From: Komagataeibacter xylinus
GTDB lineage: Bacteria; Pseudomonadota; Alphaproteobacteria; Acetobacterales; Acetobacteraceae
Direction: 5' to 3'
Assembly (NCBI RefSeq): GCF_031081985.1
Contig: NZ_JARWSK010000004.1
Location: 310,001-374,000 of the forward strand
Length of the DNA: 64,000 nucleotides
Below, one piece after another: positions 1-7,875 of the stretch. How positions within the stretch are numbered: position 1 is the stretch's first letter; each line of letters starts with the position of its first letter. The notes below the pieces were generated by a model. That model was not told the DNA's origin and ran no database searches. It saw only the letters and a list, made by a program, of their open reading frames with translations. A program made the translations under genes and the position numbers.

Positions 1-64
1 AGCGGGCCATGACCTGCCCGGTTGCCCGGGCGCATGCGGGAGGGCTGTCATCATTCCTGTCATC

Positions 65-1804
65 GTGCTTGCGGCCCTGCTGGCGGCAGCCCTGCTCACG
101 GCCCTGCTGGCCTGCGTGCCAGGGCAGGCGGCCCGGATGCGGCCCATGCTTGTCGCCTGCTGGCTGGGGGTAAGCCTGCTGCAGGGCATGGCGCTTGCGG
201 GGGGCAGGCTGCCCGGCGGGCTGGTGGCGTGGCCGGGCGTTTTTGCCGCGCGGCCTGATCTGGCCCTGCTGCTGCCGCTTGGCCTTGTTGGCGCGGCGGC
301 CCGTAGCCTGCGCGACCTTGCGGCCTGTGTGGCGGCGGCGGTTGCAGTTGCAGGCGCGCCAGTTCTGGCCTGCATGGGGGCAGGCTGGGCGCTGCTGGCG
401 CGCGGCGAGGCGTCACGCCACGGGCCGGAGCGCATCGCCCTGCTTTTACTGGCGGCGGGTTGCGTCTTTCCCACGCAGGCGGGGTGGCTGCTGCCGGGGC
501 TGTGCGCGGTGGGCACGGGGGGGCTGCTGGGGCTTTCGCTTTCGCTGCGGGTGGCCCCGCGTGGCCTGCGGCCTTTCCACATGGCCGATATCGCCGCGAT
601 GATTGCCGCCATGAGCCTGTGGGCGCGCCTGCCTGCGGGCACGGCGGTGTCCGACATGCGCTGGGGCGGCCTGCTGATCGTGGCGGGGTGCCTGTTTTAC
701 ATGACCGCTTCGTGGCGGGCGCTGCGCGCGCCTGATGCGCGCCGGGTCCTGACCGGGCTGGCAGGGGGCACGGGGGCCATCATCATCATGCTCGCAGGCC
801 TCATGCTGCTGGCGCGGGCCGATGACCTGCCGGGCATGGCCAGTTGTGCTCAGCGCACCTACCTGCTGGTGGCGGGGCTGCTGCTCGCTGGCATGCTGGC
901 CGCCCGGGTGCTTGATGTGATGGAGCGCGAGGCAGGCGTGCTCTCGCTGCTCCGGTTGGGTGGGCTTGGGGTGCTCATGCCGCGCCTGTCCGCGCTGTTT
1001 GCGCTTGCGCTGCTGGCCGAAAGCGGGCTGCCGCCGCTGCTGGGGTTCTCCATTATCTGGATGCTGCTGCGCCTGCTGGCCTCCATGCCGCATGCGGGCG
1101 GGTTGGCGGGCGAGGTGCCGCTGCTGGGGGCGCTGGCCGTGCTGGGCGTGGGCTGGGCGGTGCGCCTGCTCGCCCTTGTGCGTATTGTGGCGGTCATGCT
1201 GTGCGGCAGGCCGCGCACGCCACGCGGCGCGGGGGCGGCTGACCCGCCCGTGCGCGCGCAATGGGGTGTGCTGGTGGCGGGGCTGCCGGTCATGCTGGTT
1301 TCCATCTGGCCCGGTTGCTGGCTGGCGTTGATGCAGGGTGCGGCCCCACAGGCGGCTGGCACATGGACGGACCTTGCCGCGGTTGCCCTGACATCGCCAG
1401 ATGGGGGTGCCGCCCTGCATCCGGCCCGCCTGTGCCTGTTTGTCGCCTTGGCAGGGGCAGTGGTGGCGGTTGTGCGGCGGCTGGCCTGCCGCACGCCCAC
1501 GCGGCAGGTGGCGGGGTGGCAGCAGGGCGCGCCCGTGGTGCCACCATGGATGGTGTTTGGTGATCCGCTCACGCAGGTCGGGCCGGGCAACCCCGCGCGC
1601 ATGCTGCTCGACATGGCCGTGGCGGGAGCAACGCGGCGGCATGCCATGCGTGATTATGCCCGTGGCCTGCGGCTGGCGCGCAGGCTCGCGCGGGCTGGCG
1701 CAGGTCGGGTGGCTGGCGCATGGCACGGGCGGCGGGTGCCGGGGCAGGTGGTGCTGGTGGTGGCCTGCGTGGGGGCGCTCATGTTCATTGCATGGCAGGG
1801 ATAG
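65..1804 (+). CDS. hyfB: Hydrogenase-4 subunit B-like membrane protein (NuoL/M superfamily, divergent)
   Basis: A 579-residue, almost entirely hydrophobic polytopic protein, the first of six tightly packed genes. By family it would be a NuoL/M-type antiporter subunit of a group-4 hydrogenase or related complex. The segment AESGLPPLLGF (about residues 320-330) matches the conserved helix that reads LPPLxGF in NuoL, NuoM and HyfB. Unusually, I find no lysine anywhere in the translation, and the usual KSA-PFH-WLP block is absent, although proton-translocating homologues depend on buried lysines. A GTG is used as the start here, but the frame is open to the left edge, so the true start may lie upstream. 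A short frame ends with TGA at 10-12 and may be the tail of a preceding gene. The family call rests on context and the one motif. Confidence 0.72.
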   Translation: MLAALLAAALLTALLACVPGQAARMRPMLVACWLGVSLLQGMALAGGRLPGGLVAWPGVFAARPDLALLLPLGLVGAAARSLRDLAACVAAAVAVAGAPVLACMGAGWALLARGEASRHGPERIALLLLAAGCVFPTQAGWLLPGLCAVGTGGLLGLSLSLRVAPRGLRPFHMADIAAMIAAMSLWARLPAGTAVSDMRWGGLLIVAGCLFYMTASWRALRAPDARRVLTGLAGGTGAIIIMLAGLMLLARADDLPGMASCAQRTYLLVAGLLLAGMLAARVLDVMEREAGVLSLLRLGGLGVLMPRLSALFALALLAESGLPPLLGFSIIWMLLRLLASMPHAGGLAGEVPLLGALAVLGVGWAVRLLALVRIVAVMLCGRPRTPRGAGAADPPVRAQWGVLVAGLPVMLVSIWPGCWLALMQGAAPQAAGTWTDLAAVALTSPDGGAALHPARLCLFVALAGAVVAVVRRLACRTPTRQVAGWQQGAPVVPPWMVFGDPLTQVGPGNPARMLLDMAVAGATRRHAMRDYARGLRLARRLARAGAGRVAGAWHGRRVPGQVVLVVACVGALMFIAWQG

Positions 1805-1806
1805 GG

Positions 1807-2775
1807 ATGGTGGCACCGTTCCTTGCGGCACGCATGCAGGCGCTGTTACTGGCGGGCTGGCATATGGCGCTGGTTGCGCTGATGGCGCCGGTCTGGATCG
1901 CCCTGCTGCGCTGGATGGCGACCTGCATGCAGGGCGAACGCCACCCGCCCGCGCCGCTGGCACACTGGCGCGTGCTGCGCCATGCCTGGCGGCAGGCGGG
2001 GGTGCGTTCGGCGGCAGGCGCGCAGGTTACGGCAGTGGCCCCGTGGCTGGGGCTTGCGGCGGCGCTGGCCGCGGCAGGGCTGGTGCCGTCATTTTGCATC
2101 GGCCTGCCCGGCAGCGACCTGTCGGACCTGCTGATCGTGGGCGGGTTGCTGGAGATGGCGTTTCTGGCCCTTGTGGTCACGGCCCTTGCGGCAGGGCTGG
2201 CCCGCCCCGGCCATGCGGGGCTGAAGGCGGCGTGCATCGGCATCATGATCCAGCCCGTGCTGCTGCTGGTGTGCGTGGTGCTGGGGCTGTGCCTGCCCGA
2301 TGGCACGCTGGCGGGGCTGGTGCGGCAGGCGCATGTGGCGGATATGAACGTGGTGCGCGTGCCGCTTGCGCTGGTGGCGGCCGCACTGGTGCTGGCGGGG
2401 GTGGAGGAAAGCGATGGCGCGGCATTACGCCTGTTTGCCACCATGCTGGAGGACTTGGCAGGCCCCGACCGCGCGGTGGCGCTGTATGCGCGTGACCTGC
2501 TGGCGGTGGTGTGGATGATGGTGGCGCGTGATCTGGTCTGGCCTGAAGGGATCGTGGAACCCGATCTCGTGGCCCGCTCATGGCGGGGCGTATCGCTGCT
2601 GGGGGCGATGGGGCTGTGGGCTGCGCATATGCTGCTGGCATGCGGGTGTGTGGCGGGGCTGCGGGTGTTCGTGGTCTCGGCAGGCAGGCAGCATGCGGGC
2701 TGGCGGGCGGGCTTGGCCCTGTTATGCGCGCTGATGGCCGGGGTGCTGCTGTTCGCGGGCCGGGGGGCGGATTGA
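1807..2775 (+). CDS. hyfC: Hydrogenase-4 subunit C-like membrane protein (NuoH/HycD family)
   Basis: About 322 residues with seven or eight predicted membrane segments, placed where HyfC/HycD (the NuoH-like subunit linking the peripheral and membrane arms) is expected. The ATG at 1807 lies 2 bases after the stop of the preceding gene; an alternative ATG at 1792 would overlap it. The segment around residues 215-245, with FATMLEDLAGPDR and then a helix, resembles the cytoplasmic loop and following helix of NuoH-type proteins, but the sequence is divergent and rich in Ala, Leu and Gly. The function as a membrane anchor for the G and I subunits is inferred mainly from gene order. Confidence 0.68.
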   Translation: MVAPFLAARMQALLLAGWHMALVALMAPVWIALLRWMATCMQGERHPPAPLAHWRVLRHAWRQAGVRSAAGAQVTAVAPWLGLAAALAAAGLVPSFCIGLPGSDLSDLLIVGGLLEMAFLALVVTALAAGLARPGHAGLKAACIGIMIQPVLLLVCVVLGLCLPDGTLAGLVRQAHVADMNVVRVPLALVAAALVLAGVEESDGAALRLFATMLEDLAGPDRAVALYARDLLAVVWMMVARDLVWPEGIVEPDLVARSWRGVSLLGAMGLWAAHMLLACGCVAGLRVFVVSAGRQHAGWRAGLALLCALMAGVLLFAGRGAD

Positions 2776-2777
2776 GC

Positions 2778-3323
2778 ATGCTGGTGCTGTTGCTGGGCAT
2801 GATGGTGATCGTGTCGCTTTCGGGCTCCGGGGGGCGGGGCGGGGGGCTTGCCTGGCATGCGGGCCTGGCTGCGGCATGCGTGTGGCTGTGGCAATGGGGG
2901 CAGGGCAGTGTGGGGCTGTCATGCCTGCTGGCGGTGGCGCAGGCAGGGCTGGTCGGGCTGCTGGGGCTGCAGATGCTGTACGGGCAGGCAGGCCCGCGTG
3001 AGCGCAGTGGCCTGCGTCTTGCCGGTGGGCTGGTCTGCGTTGCGGTGCTGGCGCAGGTGATCGTGCCGGGCATGCCCGGCGGCATGACGGCGCGACTCAT
3101 GGGGCTGGCCGGATTATCCGCCATTCTGTGTGGCGTGTGGGGCGCATGCATTGCCCGTGCCGCCGCCGCCCTGTGCGCGGGGCTGGCCTGCGGGCTTGAT
3201 GGCGTCATGCTGCTGGCGGGGCTGGCCAATAATCCGCAGGTCATGACGGAAACACTCGTTGCGGTCGCGGCCCTGAACCTCATGCTGCTGCGCGCGGCCC
3301 GCTCTGGCGGGGCGGCACCATGA
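2778..3323 (+). CDS. hyfE: Hydrogenase-4 component E-like membrane protein
   Basis: A protein of 181 residues with about six hydrophobic segments. Its size and position between the C- and F-like genes match HyfE, which carries a NuoK-like portion. The ATG at 2778 is 2 bases after the stop of hyfC. A recognisable C-terminal stretch, LANNPQVMTETLVAVAALNLMLL split over residues 150-172, resembles the region near the end of HyfE proteins. No catalytic residue can be assigned. It overlaps the next gene by ATGA at 3320. Confidence 0.65.
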   Translation: MLVLLLGMMVIVSLSGSGGRGGGLAWHAGLAAACVWLWQWGQGSVGLSCLLAVAQAGLVGLLGLQMLYGQAGPRERSGLRLAGGLVCVAVLAQVIVPGMPGGMTARLMGLAGLSAILCGVWGACIARAAAALCAGLACGLDGVMLLAGLANNPQVMTETLVAVAALNLMLLRAARSGGAAP

Positions 3324-4375
3324 TGTCTCCAGCGCTTTTCATCAGTCTGGTGGTGGGCTGGATGGTGCTGGCGGCCATGGCCCTTCTGGCAACCGACGGG
3401 CCAAAGTCCTTGCGGGGCCTGCTGGCCGTGCTGCTCCTGGGGCTGTGCGCGGTGGGCTGCCAGTCTGCCCACCCTATGGCGCAGGCGCTGATGCTGGCCT
3501 GCCCGGCACTGGCGTTGTGCGTGCGCGTTTTCATGCCCGAGGCTACGGCGCACGATGAAGGGCGCATGGCGGGGCCTGAGCCTTTCATCCTGTCAGCCGG
3601 TGCGACGCTGGCGATGGCATGCGGGCGGTGCGACCTGCTGGTCATGTTCATCGGGCTGGGGCTGGGCCTGCATCTGGTTTTGGGCAGGCAGGGCGACTGG
3701 ACCGCGCTGCGCGTGGGGCTGGGGGGGCTGGTCATGGCGCAGGGCGGGCTGTTCGTGCTGCAGGCCGGGTGGGGCGCGCGGCAGGAACAGGCCGGTGCCG
3801 TGCTGCTGGCTGGCGGGCTGCTGCTGGCGTGTGGCGTGCTGTCAGGCAAGCGGCAGCCGCTGGGTGGGCAGATGGCGCTGCTGGCCACCATGCCGGTGCT
3901 GGCACAGGCGGCGATCATGTCGCCTGCCCTGCGCGCAGCACTGACCTTTCTGGGCTGCGTGTGCCTGCTGTGGTCGCTCCTGCCCCGGTCCCGCGCCCAC
4001 GCCGATGGCATGGACTGGTCGGGCTGGGTGGTGCTGGCCGCAGGGCTGCCGCCTGCCACGGCATCCGTGCCGCTGGCGGCCTGCCTGCTGGCATTGGCCT
4101 GTGGTGGCGGGGTGCGGTGCATGGCGGGGCCTTGCAGCCTGTTATGGCCGCCTTTTCTGCCGGGGGTGGCGCTGGCGCTGATGCTGCTGGCCGAGATGGG
4201 GGCCATGCCGGGGGTGGCCCTGCTGGCCGGGGCCTGCCTGTGGCCTGTATTCACCACCACGGCCCACGGCGCGACAGAACCCGCCCCGGTTGCACGGGCG
4301 CGCGCGGCGGTGGCGCTGGTACTGGGCTGCATGGTGTTGGCACTGGCCCTGCATGGCGGGATGGTGCTGGCATGA
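3320..4375 (+). CDS. hyfF: Hydrogenase-4 component F-like membrane protein, shortened
   Basis: A polytopic membrane protein of 351 residues in the position of HyfF, a NuoN/M-like antiporter subunit that is usually over 450 residues. It starts in a 4-base ATGA overlap with hyfE and ends in an ATGA overlap with the next gene, so the shortness is not a simple internal break at a boundary. Only two lysines are seen (in GPKSLRG and SGKRQPL), both probably in loops, so the membrane-embedded lysines of a pump are not evident. The identification rests on operon position and hydrophobicity. It may be a reduced scaffold subunit. Confidence 0.55.
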   Translation: MMSPALFISLVVGWMVLAAMALLATDGPKSLRGLLAVLLLGLCAVGCQSAHPMAQALMLACPALALCVRVFMPEATAHDEGRMAGPEPFILSAGATLAMACGRCDLLVMFIGLGLGLHLVLGRQGDWTALRVGLGGLVMAQGGLFVLQAGWGARQEQAGAVLLAGGLLLACGVLSGKRQPLGGQMALLATMPVLAQAAIMSPALRAALTFLGCVCLLWSLLPRSRAHADGMDWSGWVVLAAGLPPATASVPLAACLLALACGGGVRCMAGPCSLLWPPFLPGVALALMLLAEMGAMPGVALLAGACLWPVFTTTAHGATEPAPVARARAAVALVLGCMVLALALHGGMVLA

Positions 4376-5772
4376 GCGAGGGGATCGTGGCCCTTATCCG
4401 TCAGGGTGCCCCCACGCCCTGCGCCGGGCGCTTCGTGCTGGAGGCCGAGGCGTGGCAGGCCATGATCGCGGGGTTGAGTGCGGCTGACCTGCCCCTGCTG
4501 GGGCTATGGTCTGATGGCGTGCAGGTGCATGCCCTGTTCCACCATGACCCGATGCCGCTGGTTGCGAGTGTCGTGGTATCATCCGGGGGCTATCCCGCCC
4601 TGTCGCCCGTGCGTGTGGGGGCACGGGCGCCAGAGCGCATTATCCATGATCTGTGGGGCATTCCGGCTATTCGCGGCAGGTGCGATCCGTGGCTGGATCA
4701 GGGGCGATGGCCGGTGGCCTCCCCTCTGGCGGCCCATCCCGCGCCCACGCCCGGCCTGCCGGAGGGGCGGGAGTTCATTGATGATGCAGCAGTGCGGCAG
4801 GCAGGCGGCACGGTGCTGGGTTATGGCCCGGCGGAAGGCAATTTCCGTGCCCCGTTTCATCTGCGGCTCGGCCTGCCCGGCGCGCGCATCGAGGCGGTGC
4901 AGCCCTGCATGGGCTACGCGCATCGGGGGGTGGCTGCGCGCCTGCGGGGGCTTGCGCCACAGCAGGCGGCACGGCTGGTCGCCCGGATTGATGCGCCTGC
5001 AACCGTGGCGCACCAGCTTGCCTTTGCCCGTGCCCTGCACAACGCTACCGGCACCGTCATGCCCGCGCAGGACGTGGCGGCAGGCGTGATGCTGGGGGCT
5101 ATGGAACGGATTGCCACCCATCTGGATGTGCTGGCGCAGGCCAGCGCGATCGTGGGTGATGGACGCAGCGCTACCCTGGCCGCCAGCATGCTGGAGCAGA
5201 TGCGGCAGATATGCCGGAACATATGCGGGCGGCGCCTGCTGTTTGATGTCATTCCGCCCGCAGCGGCTTTTTTGATGAACGTGGATGGCACGCAACTGGC
5301 CACGCTGGCAGCGCAGCACGCGCTCCTGCACCGGCTGTTCTGGCGGCCCCGTGGCCTTGCGGCGCAGGCCCGTGGCAAGGGCGTGCTGTCAGCCACAATG
5401 GCTGCCCGCCTGGGCATCATGGGCTGTAATGCGCGGGCGGCGCAAAAAGGGCAGGGCGATGTGACCGACCGGCTTGAGGCCCGTCTGGGCGAGATCGGGG
5501 CCAGCCTGTCCCTGCTTGCCGCCCCGCCCGAAAGCGCTGTCATGGAGGTTGAAGGTGGAGGAGGGGAAGGTCTGGGCTGGGCCGAAGGCCCGGCAGGCCC
5601 GGTCTGGCACTGGCTGCGCCTTGAGGCAGGGCATGTCGCGGCATGGTGGTGTGGTGAGCCGTCACTGGCGCAGGTGCAGGCATTGCCCGCAATCCTGTCG
5701 GGCGCGGCTTATGAGGATGTGGACCTGATTGTGGTCTCGCTGGGCCTGTCAGCCACCGGGGCGGACCTGTAA
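4372..5772 (+). CDS. hyfG: Hydrogenase-4 large-subunit-like protein lacking the Ni-Fe cysteines
   Basis: A 466-residue homologue of the HycE/HyfG (NuoCD-like) large subunit. The N-terminal third resembles NuoC (HDLWGI at about 92-97, as in the HDLYGI motif), then MGYAHRG at about 180-186 marks the start of the NuoD-like domain. In hydrogenases the next motif is R-x-C-x-x-C followed by a conserved His; here residues 205-214 read RIDAPATVAH, so both cysteines are replaced by Asp and Ala while Arg and His are kept. The C-terminus, which should carry D-P-C-x-x-C, reads VVSLGLSATGADL and has no cysteine. A Ni-Fe centre therefore cannot form. It probably keeps the NuoD-type fold in contact with HyfI. 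Start ATG at 4372 overlaps hyfF by 4 bases. Confidence 0.8.
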   Translation: MSEGIVALIRQGAPTPCAGRFVLEAEAWQAMIAGLSAADLPLLGLWSDGVQVHALFHHDPMPLVASVVVSSGGYPALSPVRVGARAPERIIHDLWGIPAIRGRCDPWLDQGRWPVASPLAAHPAPTPGLPEGREFIDDAAVRQAGGTVLGYGPAEGNFRAPFHLRLGLPGARIEAVQPCMGYAHRGVAARLRGLAPQQAARLVARIDAPATVAHQLAFARALHNATGTVMPAQDVAAGVMLGAMERIATHLDVLAQASAIVGDGRSATLAASMLEQMRQICRNICGRRLLFDVIPPAAAFLMNVDGTQLATLAAQHALLHRLFWRPRGLAAQARGKGVLSATMAARLGIMGCNARAAQKGQGDVTDRLEARLGEIGASLSLLAAPPESAVMEVEGGGGEGLGWAEGPAGPVWHWLRLEAGHVAAWWCGEPSLAQVQALPAILSGAAYEDVDLIVVSLGLSATGADL

Positions 5773-6215
5773 TGGCGCAACTCCACATGTTCTGGCCCGA
5801 TGGCACGGCGTTGCCAAGGCTTGAGGCGCTGGACATCTTTCATATCGAAAGCGGCGGCTGCACGGGCTGCGCGCTTGAACTGGCCAGCCTGTCACGCGCC
5901 CTGCTGGCGGGCAATCACCCCATCCGCTTCGTGCCCACGCCCCGGCAGGCGGGCATGCTGCTGCTGACCGGCAGCCTGACGGTGGGCATGGCGCCCGTGG
6001 TCGAACTGGCCTGGCAGGCCATGCCCGGCCCGCGCGTGCTGGCCGTGGTGGGAGACTGTGCGGTGGATGGCGGCCTGTTTGGCGGCAATTACGCCGTGCT
6101 GGGCGGTGTGGGCGTGCGGGCGCGCAGCAACGTGTCGCTGCCCGGATGCCCGCCCGCGCCGGATGAAATCCTGGCCGCCCTGGTGCGCTGGCAGGCTGCT
6201 GAAGGTAAAAGATAA
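5772..6215 (+). CDS. hyfI: NuoB/HyfI-like [4Fe-4S] small subunit
   Basis: 147 residues homologous to NuoB, HycG and HyfI, the subunit that holds the terminal [4Fe-4S] cluster (N2 in complex I). The cluster ligands look complete: SGGCTGC at about residues 28-34, GDC at about 95-97 and LPGCPPAP near 124-131. The ATG at 5772 shares its first base with the last base of the hyfG stop codon. It closes the six-gene run, and its stop codon lies inside the first bases of a dispersed palindromic repeat. An intact cluster beside a large subunit without Ni-Fe ligands suggests an electron-transfer or quinone-type role instead of hydrogen chemistry (inference). Confidence 0.82.
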   Translation: MAQLHMFWPDGTALPRLEALDIFHIESGGCTGCALELASLSRALLAGNHPIRFVPTPRQAGMLLLTGSLTVGMAPVVELAWQAMPGPRVLAVVGDCAVDGGLFGGNYAVLGGVGVRARSNVSLPGCPPAPDEILAALVRWQAAEGKR

Positions 6216-6281
6216 AAGTTTTTGGTGAAGCTTTTTCAAAAAGCTTCAGGAAGCGCCGCGCTTTGTGAAAAAGGTGGCACC
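6211..6281 (+). repeat. Dispersed two-hairpin palindromic repeat, copy 1
   Basis: Begins GATAAAAGTTTTTGGTG, then a 21-base palindrome at 6227-6247 (ten-base arms GAAGCTTTTT and AAAAAGCTTC), then a decayed second hairpin ending GGTGGCACC. The right outer arm is lost. It lies between the convergent genes hyfI and pssA and could end transcription from both sides. Confidence 0.85.
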
Positions 6282-6290
6282 TTGCCCGTA

Positions 6291-7157
6291 TCAATCCGGG
6301 CTGTGGGGCGCGGGCTCGTCATTTTCCTGCAAATCTTCTGCCGCGCGGCGCAGGCGGTGAAAGCTGCGCCGGCTGATGGGCAGGAGCAGCAGGTAGATCA
6401 CGCCCGCCGCAGCCAGTGCCCCCCATGGCTCGGCAATCATGATGGCGGCATAGGCCCCAGTGCCCAGCATGGTGGGCAGGATGAGCGGCGATGGCACCTT
6501 GAAGTTCTTGAACGACCACACCGGCAGGGTGGAAACCAGCAGGAAAGCCGTGCCGCTGAGTGTCAGCGCAGGCATGAGCGGGTCGCGGGTGAGGTCATAC
6601 AGCCAGTCAATGTGCAGGCGCTGTGCCTCCAGCCCCAGAAAGAGCGGAAACAGCGCAAGCCCCGCACCGGCAGGCGCGGGCACGCCGGTAAAGAAACTGG
6701 CGGCGTATTTGGGCTGGTTGGCGTCATCATCAAGGCTGGCGTTGAAGCGGGCAAGCCGCAGCGCCATGCACACCGTGAACATGATGCACGGAATGTAGCC
6801 AAACCGCCCCCCTTCATGCAGCGCCCACAGGTACAGCACGAAGGCGGGTGCCACCCCGAAGCACAGGAAGTCGGACAGGCTGTCGAACTCCGCGCCAAAG
6901 CGGCTGGTGCCGCGCAGAAGCCGCGCGATACGGCCATCAAGCCCGTCGATGCACGCGGCAATCAGGAGGGCCGTGGCCGCGCCACCAAACCGTCCCTCCA
7001 GCCCGAATCGCATGCCCGTCAGCCCCGCGCACAGGCCAAGCATGGTCATGAGGTTGGGGATCATCCGGTTGAACGACAGGCCCCGCACGCGGGGGCGCTG
7101 GCGTTTTTTCAGCCTGCGGATGCGGCGTGACCGGGCGGCGGGGGGAGGAACTGCCAT
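6291..7157 (-). CDS. pssA: CDP-diacylglycerol-serine O-phosphatidyltransferase
   Basis: 288 residues. It makes phosphatidylserine from CDP-diacylglycerol and L-serine in the inner membrane, the step before the decarboxylase encoded just upstream. The CDP-alcohol phosphotransferase signature D-G-x2-A-R-x8-G-x3-D-x3-D is complete at residues 74-96 (D74, G75, A78, R79, G88, D92, D96). About six to eight hydrophobic helices follow a basic N-terminal 30 residues. The gene starts 6 bases after the end of psd on the same strand, so the two form an operon for phosphatidylethanolamine synthesis. Confidence 0.95.
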   Translation of the reverse strand: MAVPPPAARSRRIRRLKKRQRPRVRGLSFNRMIPNLMTMLGLCAGLTGMRFGLEGRFGGAATALLIAACIDGLDGRIARLLRGTSRFGAEFDSLSDFLCFGVAPAFVLYLWALHEGGRFGYIPCIMFTVCMALRLARFNASLDDDANQPKYAASFFTGVPAPAGAGLALFPLFLGLEAQRLHIDWLYDLTRDPLMPALTLSGTAFLLVSTLPVWSFKNFKVPSPLILPTMLGTGAYAAIMIAEPWGALAAAGVIYLLLLPISRRSFHRLRRAAEDLQENDEPAPHSPD

Positions 7158-7163
7158 AATCGC

Positions 7164-7841
7164 TTAAAGCCGCGCCATCACGGTCTCGCCGCCGATCATG
7201 GTCTGGCCCACCTCGACAAGCGGGGCCACGTCGGCGGGCAGGTACAGGTCGGTGCGTGAGCCAAAGCGGATCAGGCCAAAGCGTTCGCCGGTTTCATATT
7301 GCATGCCTTCCTCCGCATCGCACAGGATGCGGCGCGCGATCAGCCCCGCAATCTGCACCACGGCAAGCTGCCGCCCGTCCTTGAGCGTAAGGCGCAGGGC
7401 ATTGCGCTCATTGAGCTCCGATGCCTTGTCGAGGCTGGCATTGAGGAACTGCCCCGCATGATACGACACGCGCGTGACCGTGCCCGCAATCGGCATGCGG
7501 TTCACATGCACGTCAAGCACCGACAGGAAGGTGGCAATGCGCCACACCGGGGCATCGCCCATGTCGAGTTCCGGCGGCGGCGCCACTTTCTCGATCGAGA
7601 CGATGTGCCCATCCGCCGGGGCCACGGCCACATTGGCTTCGGCCGGGGTGATGCGCTCGGGGTCACGGAAGAAATACAGGCAGAACCCGAAAAACAGGCC
7701 ACTGGCCGTACCAAGCAGTTTTGTCGCCCGCCACGGCAGCAGCCGCCCGATCACGGCACCCGCGCCGGAGGCAAGCAGGAAGGGGCGCGCAGCCGGGTGC
7801 GGCGGGGCAAGGACAAGCTTGAGGGATTGAATTAGCGACAT
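7164..7841 (-). CDS. psd: Phosphatidylserine decarboxylase proenzyme (short type)
   Basis: 225 residues from the ATG at 7841 (the frame is open further upstream, but that extension overlaps the neighbouring methyltransferase gene and does not look like family sequence). It converts phosphatidylserine to phosphatidylethanolamine. The enzyme is a pyruvoyl protein: the self-cleavage site is G194-S195 in RFGSRTD, giving a large beta chain and a short alpha chain of about 31 residues. The GSR form rather than LGST is typical of the short alphaproteobacterial class. [10 protein letters not shown] at about 106-115 is the conserved region with the Asp and His of the active site. First gene of psd-pssA. 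Confidence 0.95.
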   Translation of the reverse strand: MSLIQSLKLVLAPPHPAARPFLLASGAGAVIGRLLPWRATKLLGTASGLFFGFCLYFFRDPERITPAEANVAVAPADGHIVSIEKVAPPPELDMGDAPVWRIATFLSVLDVHVNRMPIAGTVTRVSYHAGQFLNASLDKASELNERNALRLTLKDGRQLAVVQIAGLIARRILCDAEEGMQYETGERFGLIRFGSRTDLYLPADVAPLVEVGQTMIGGETVMARL

Positions 7842-7875
7842 GGGACAATGTTCATGGAGATTCCCGCAAAATTGG

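Noticed and set aside
446-1963. A 505-codon open frame on the minus strand opposite hyfB, and similar long antisense frames opposite the CheA, kinase and leuC genes
   Set aside because: These are codon-bias shadows in GC-rich DNA. Their translations are rich in His, Arg, Pro and Gln with no family motif, and the plus-strand genes carry clear domains.
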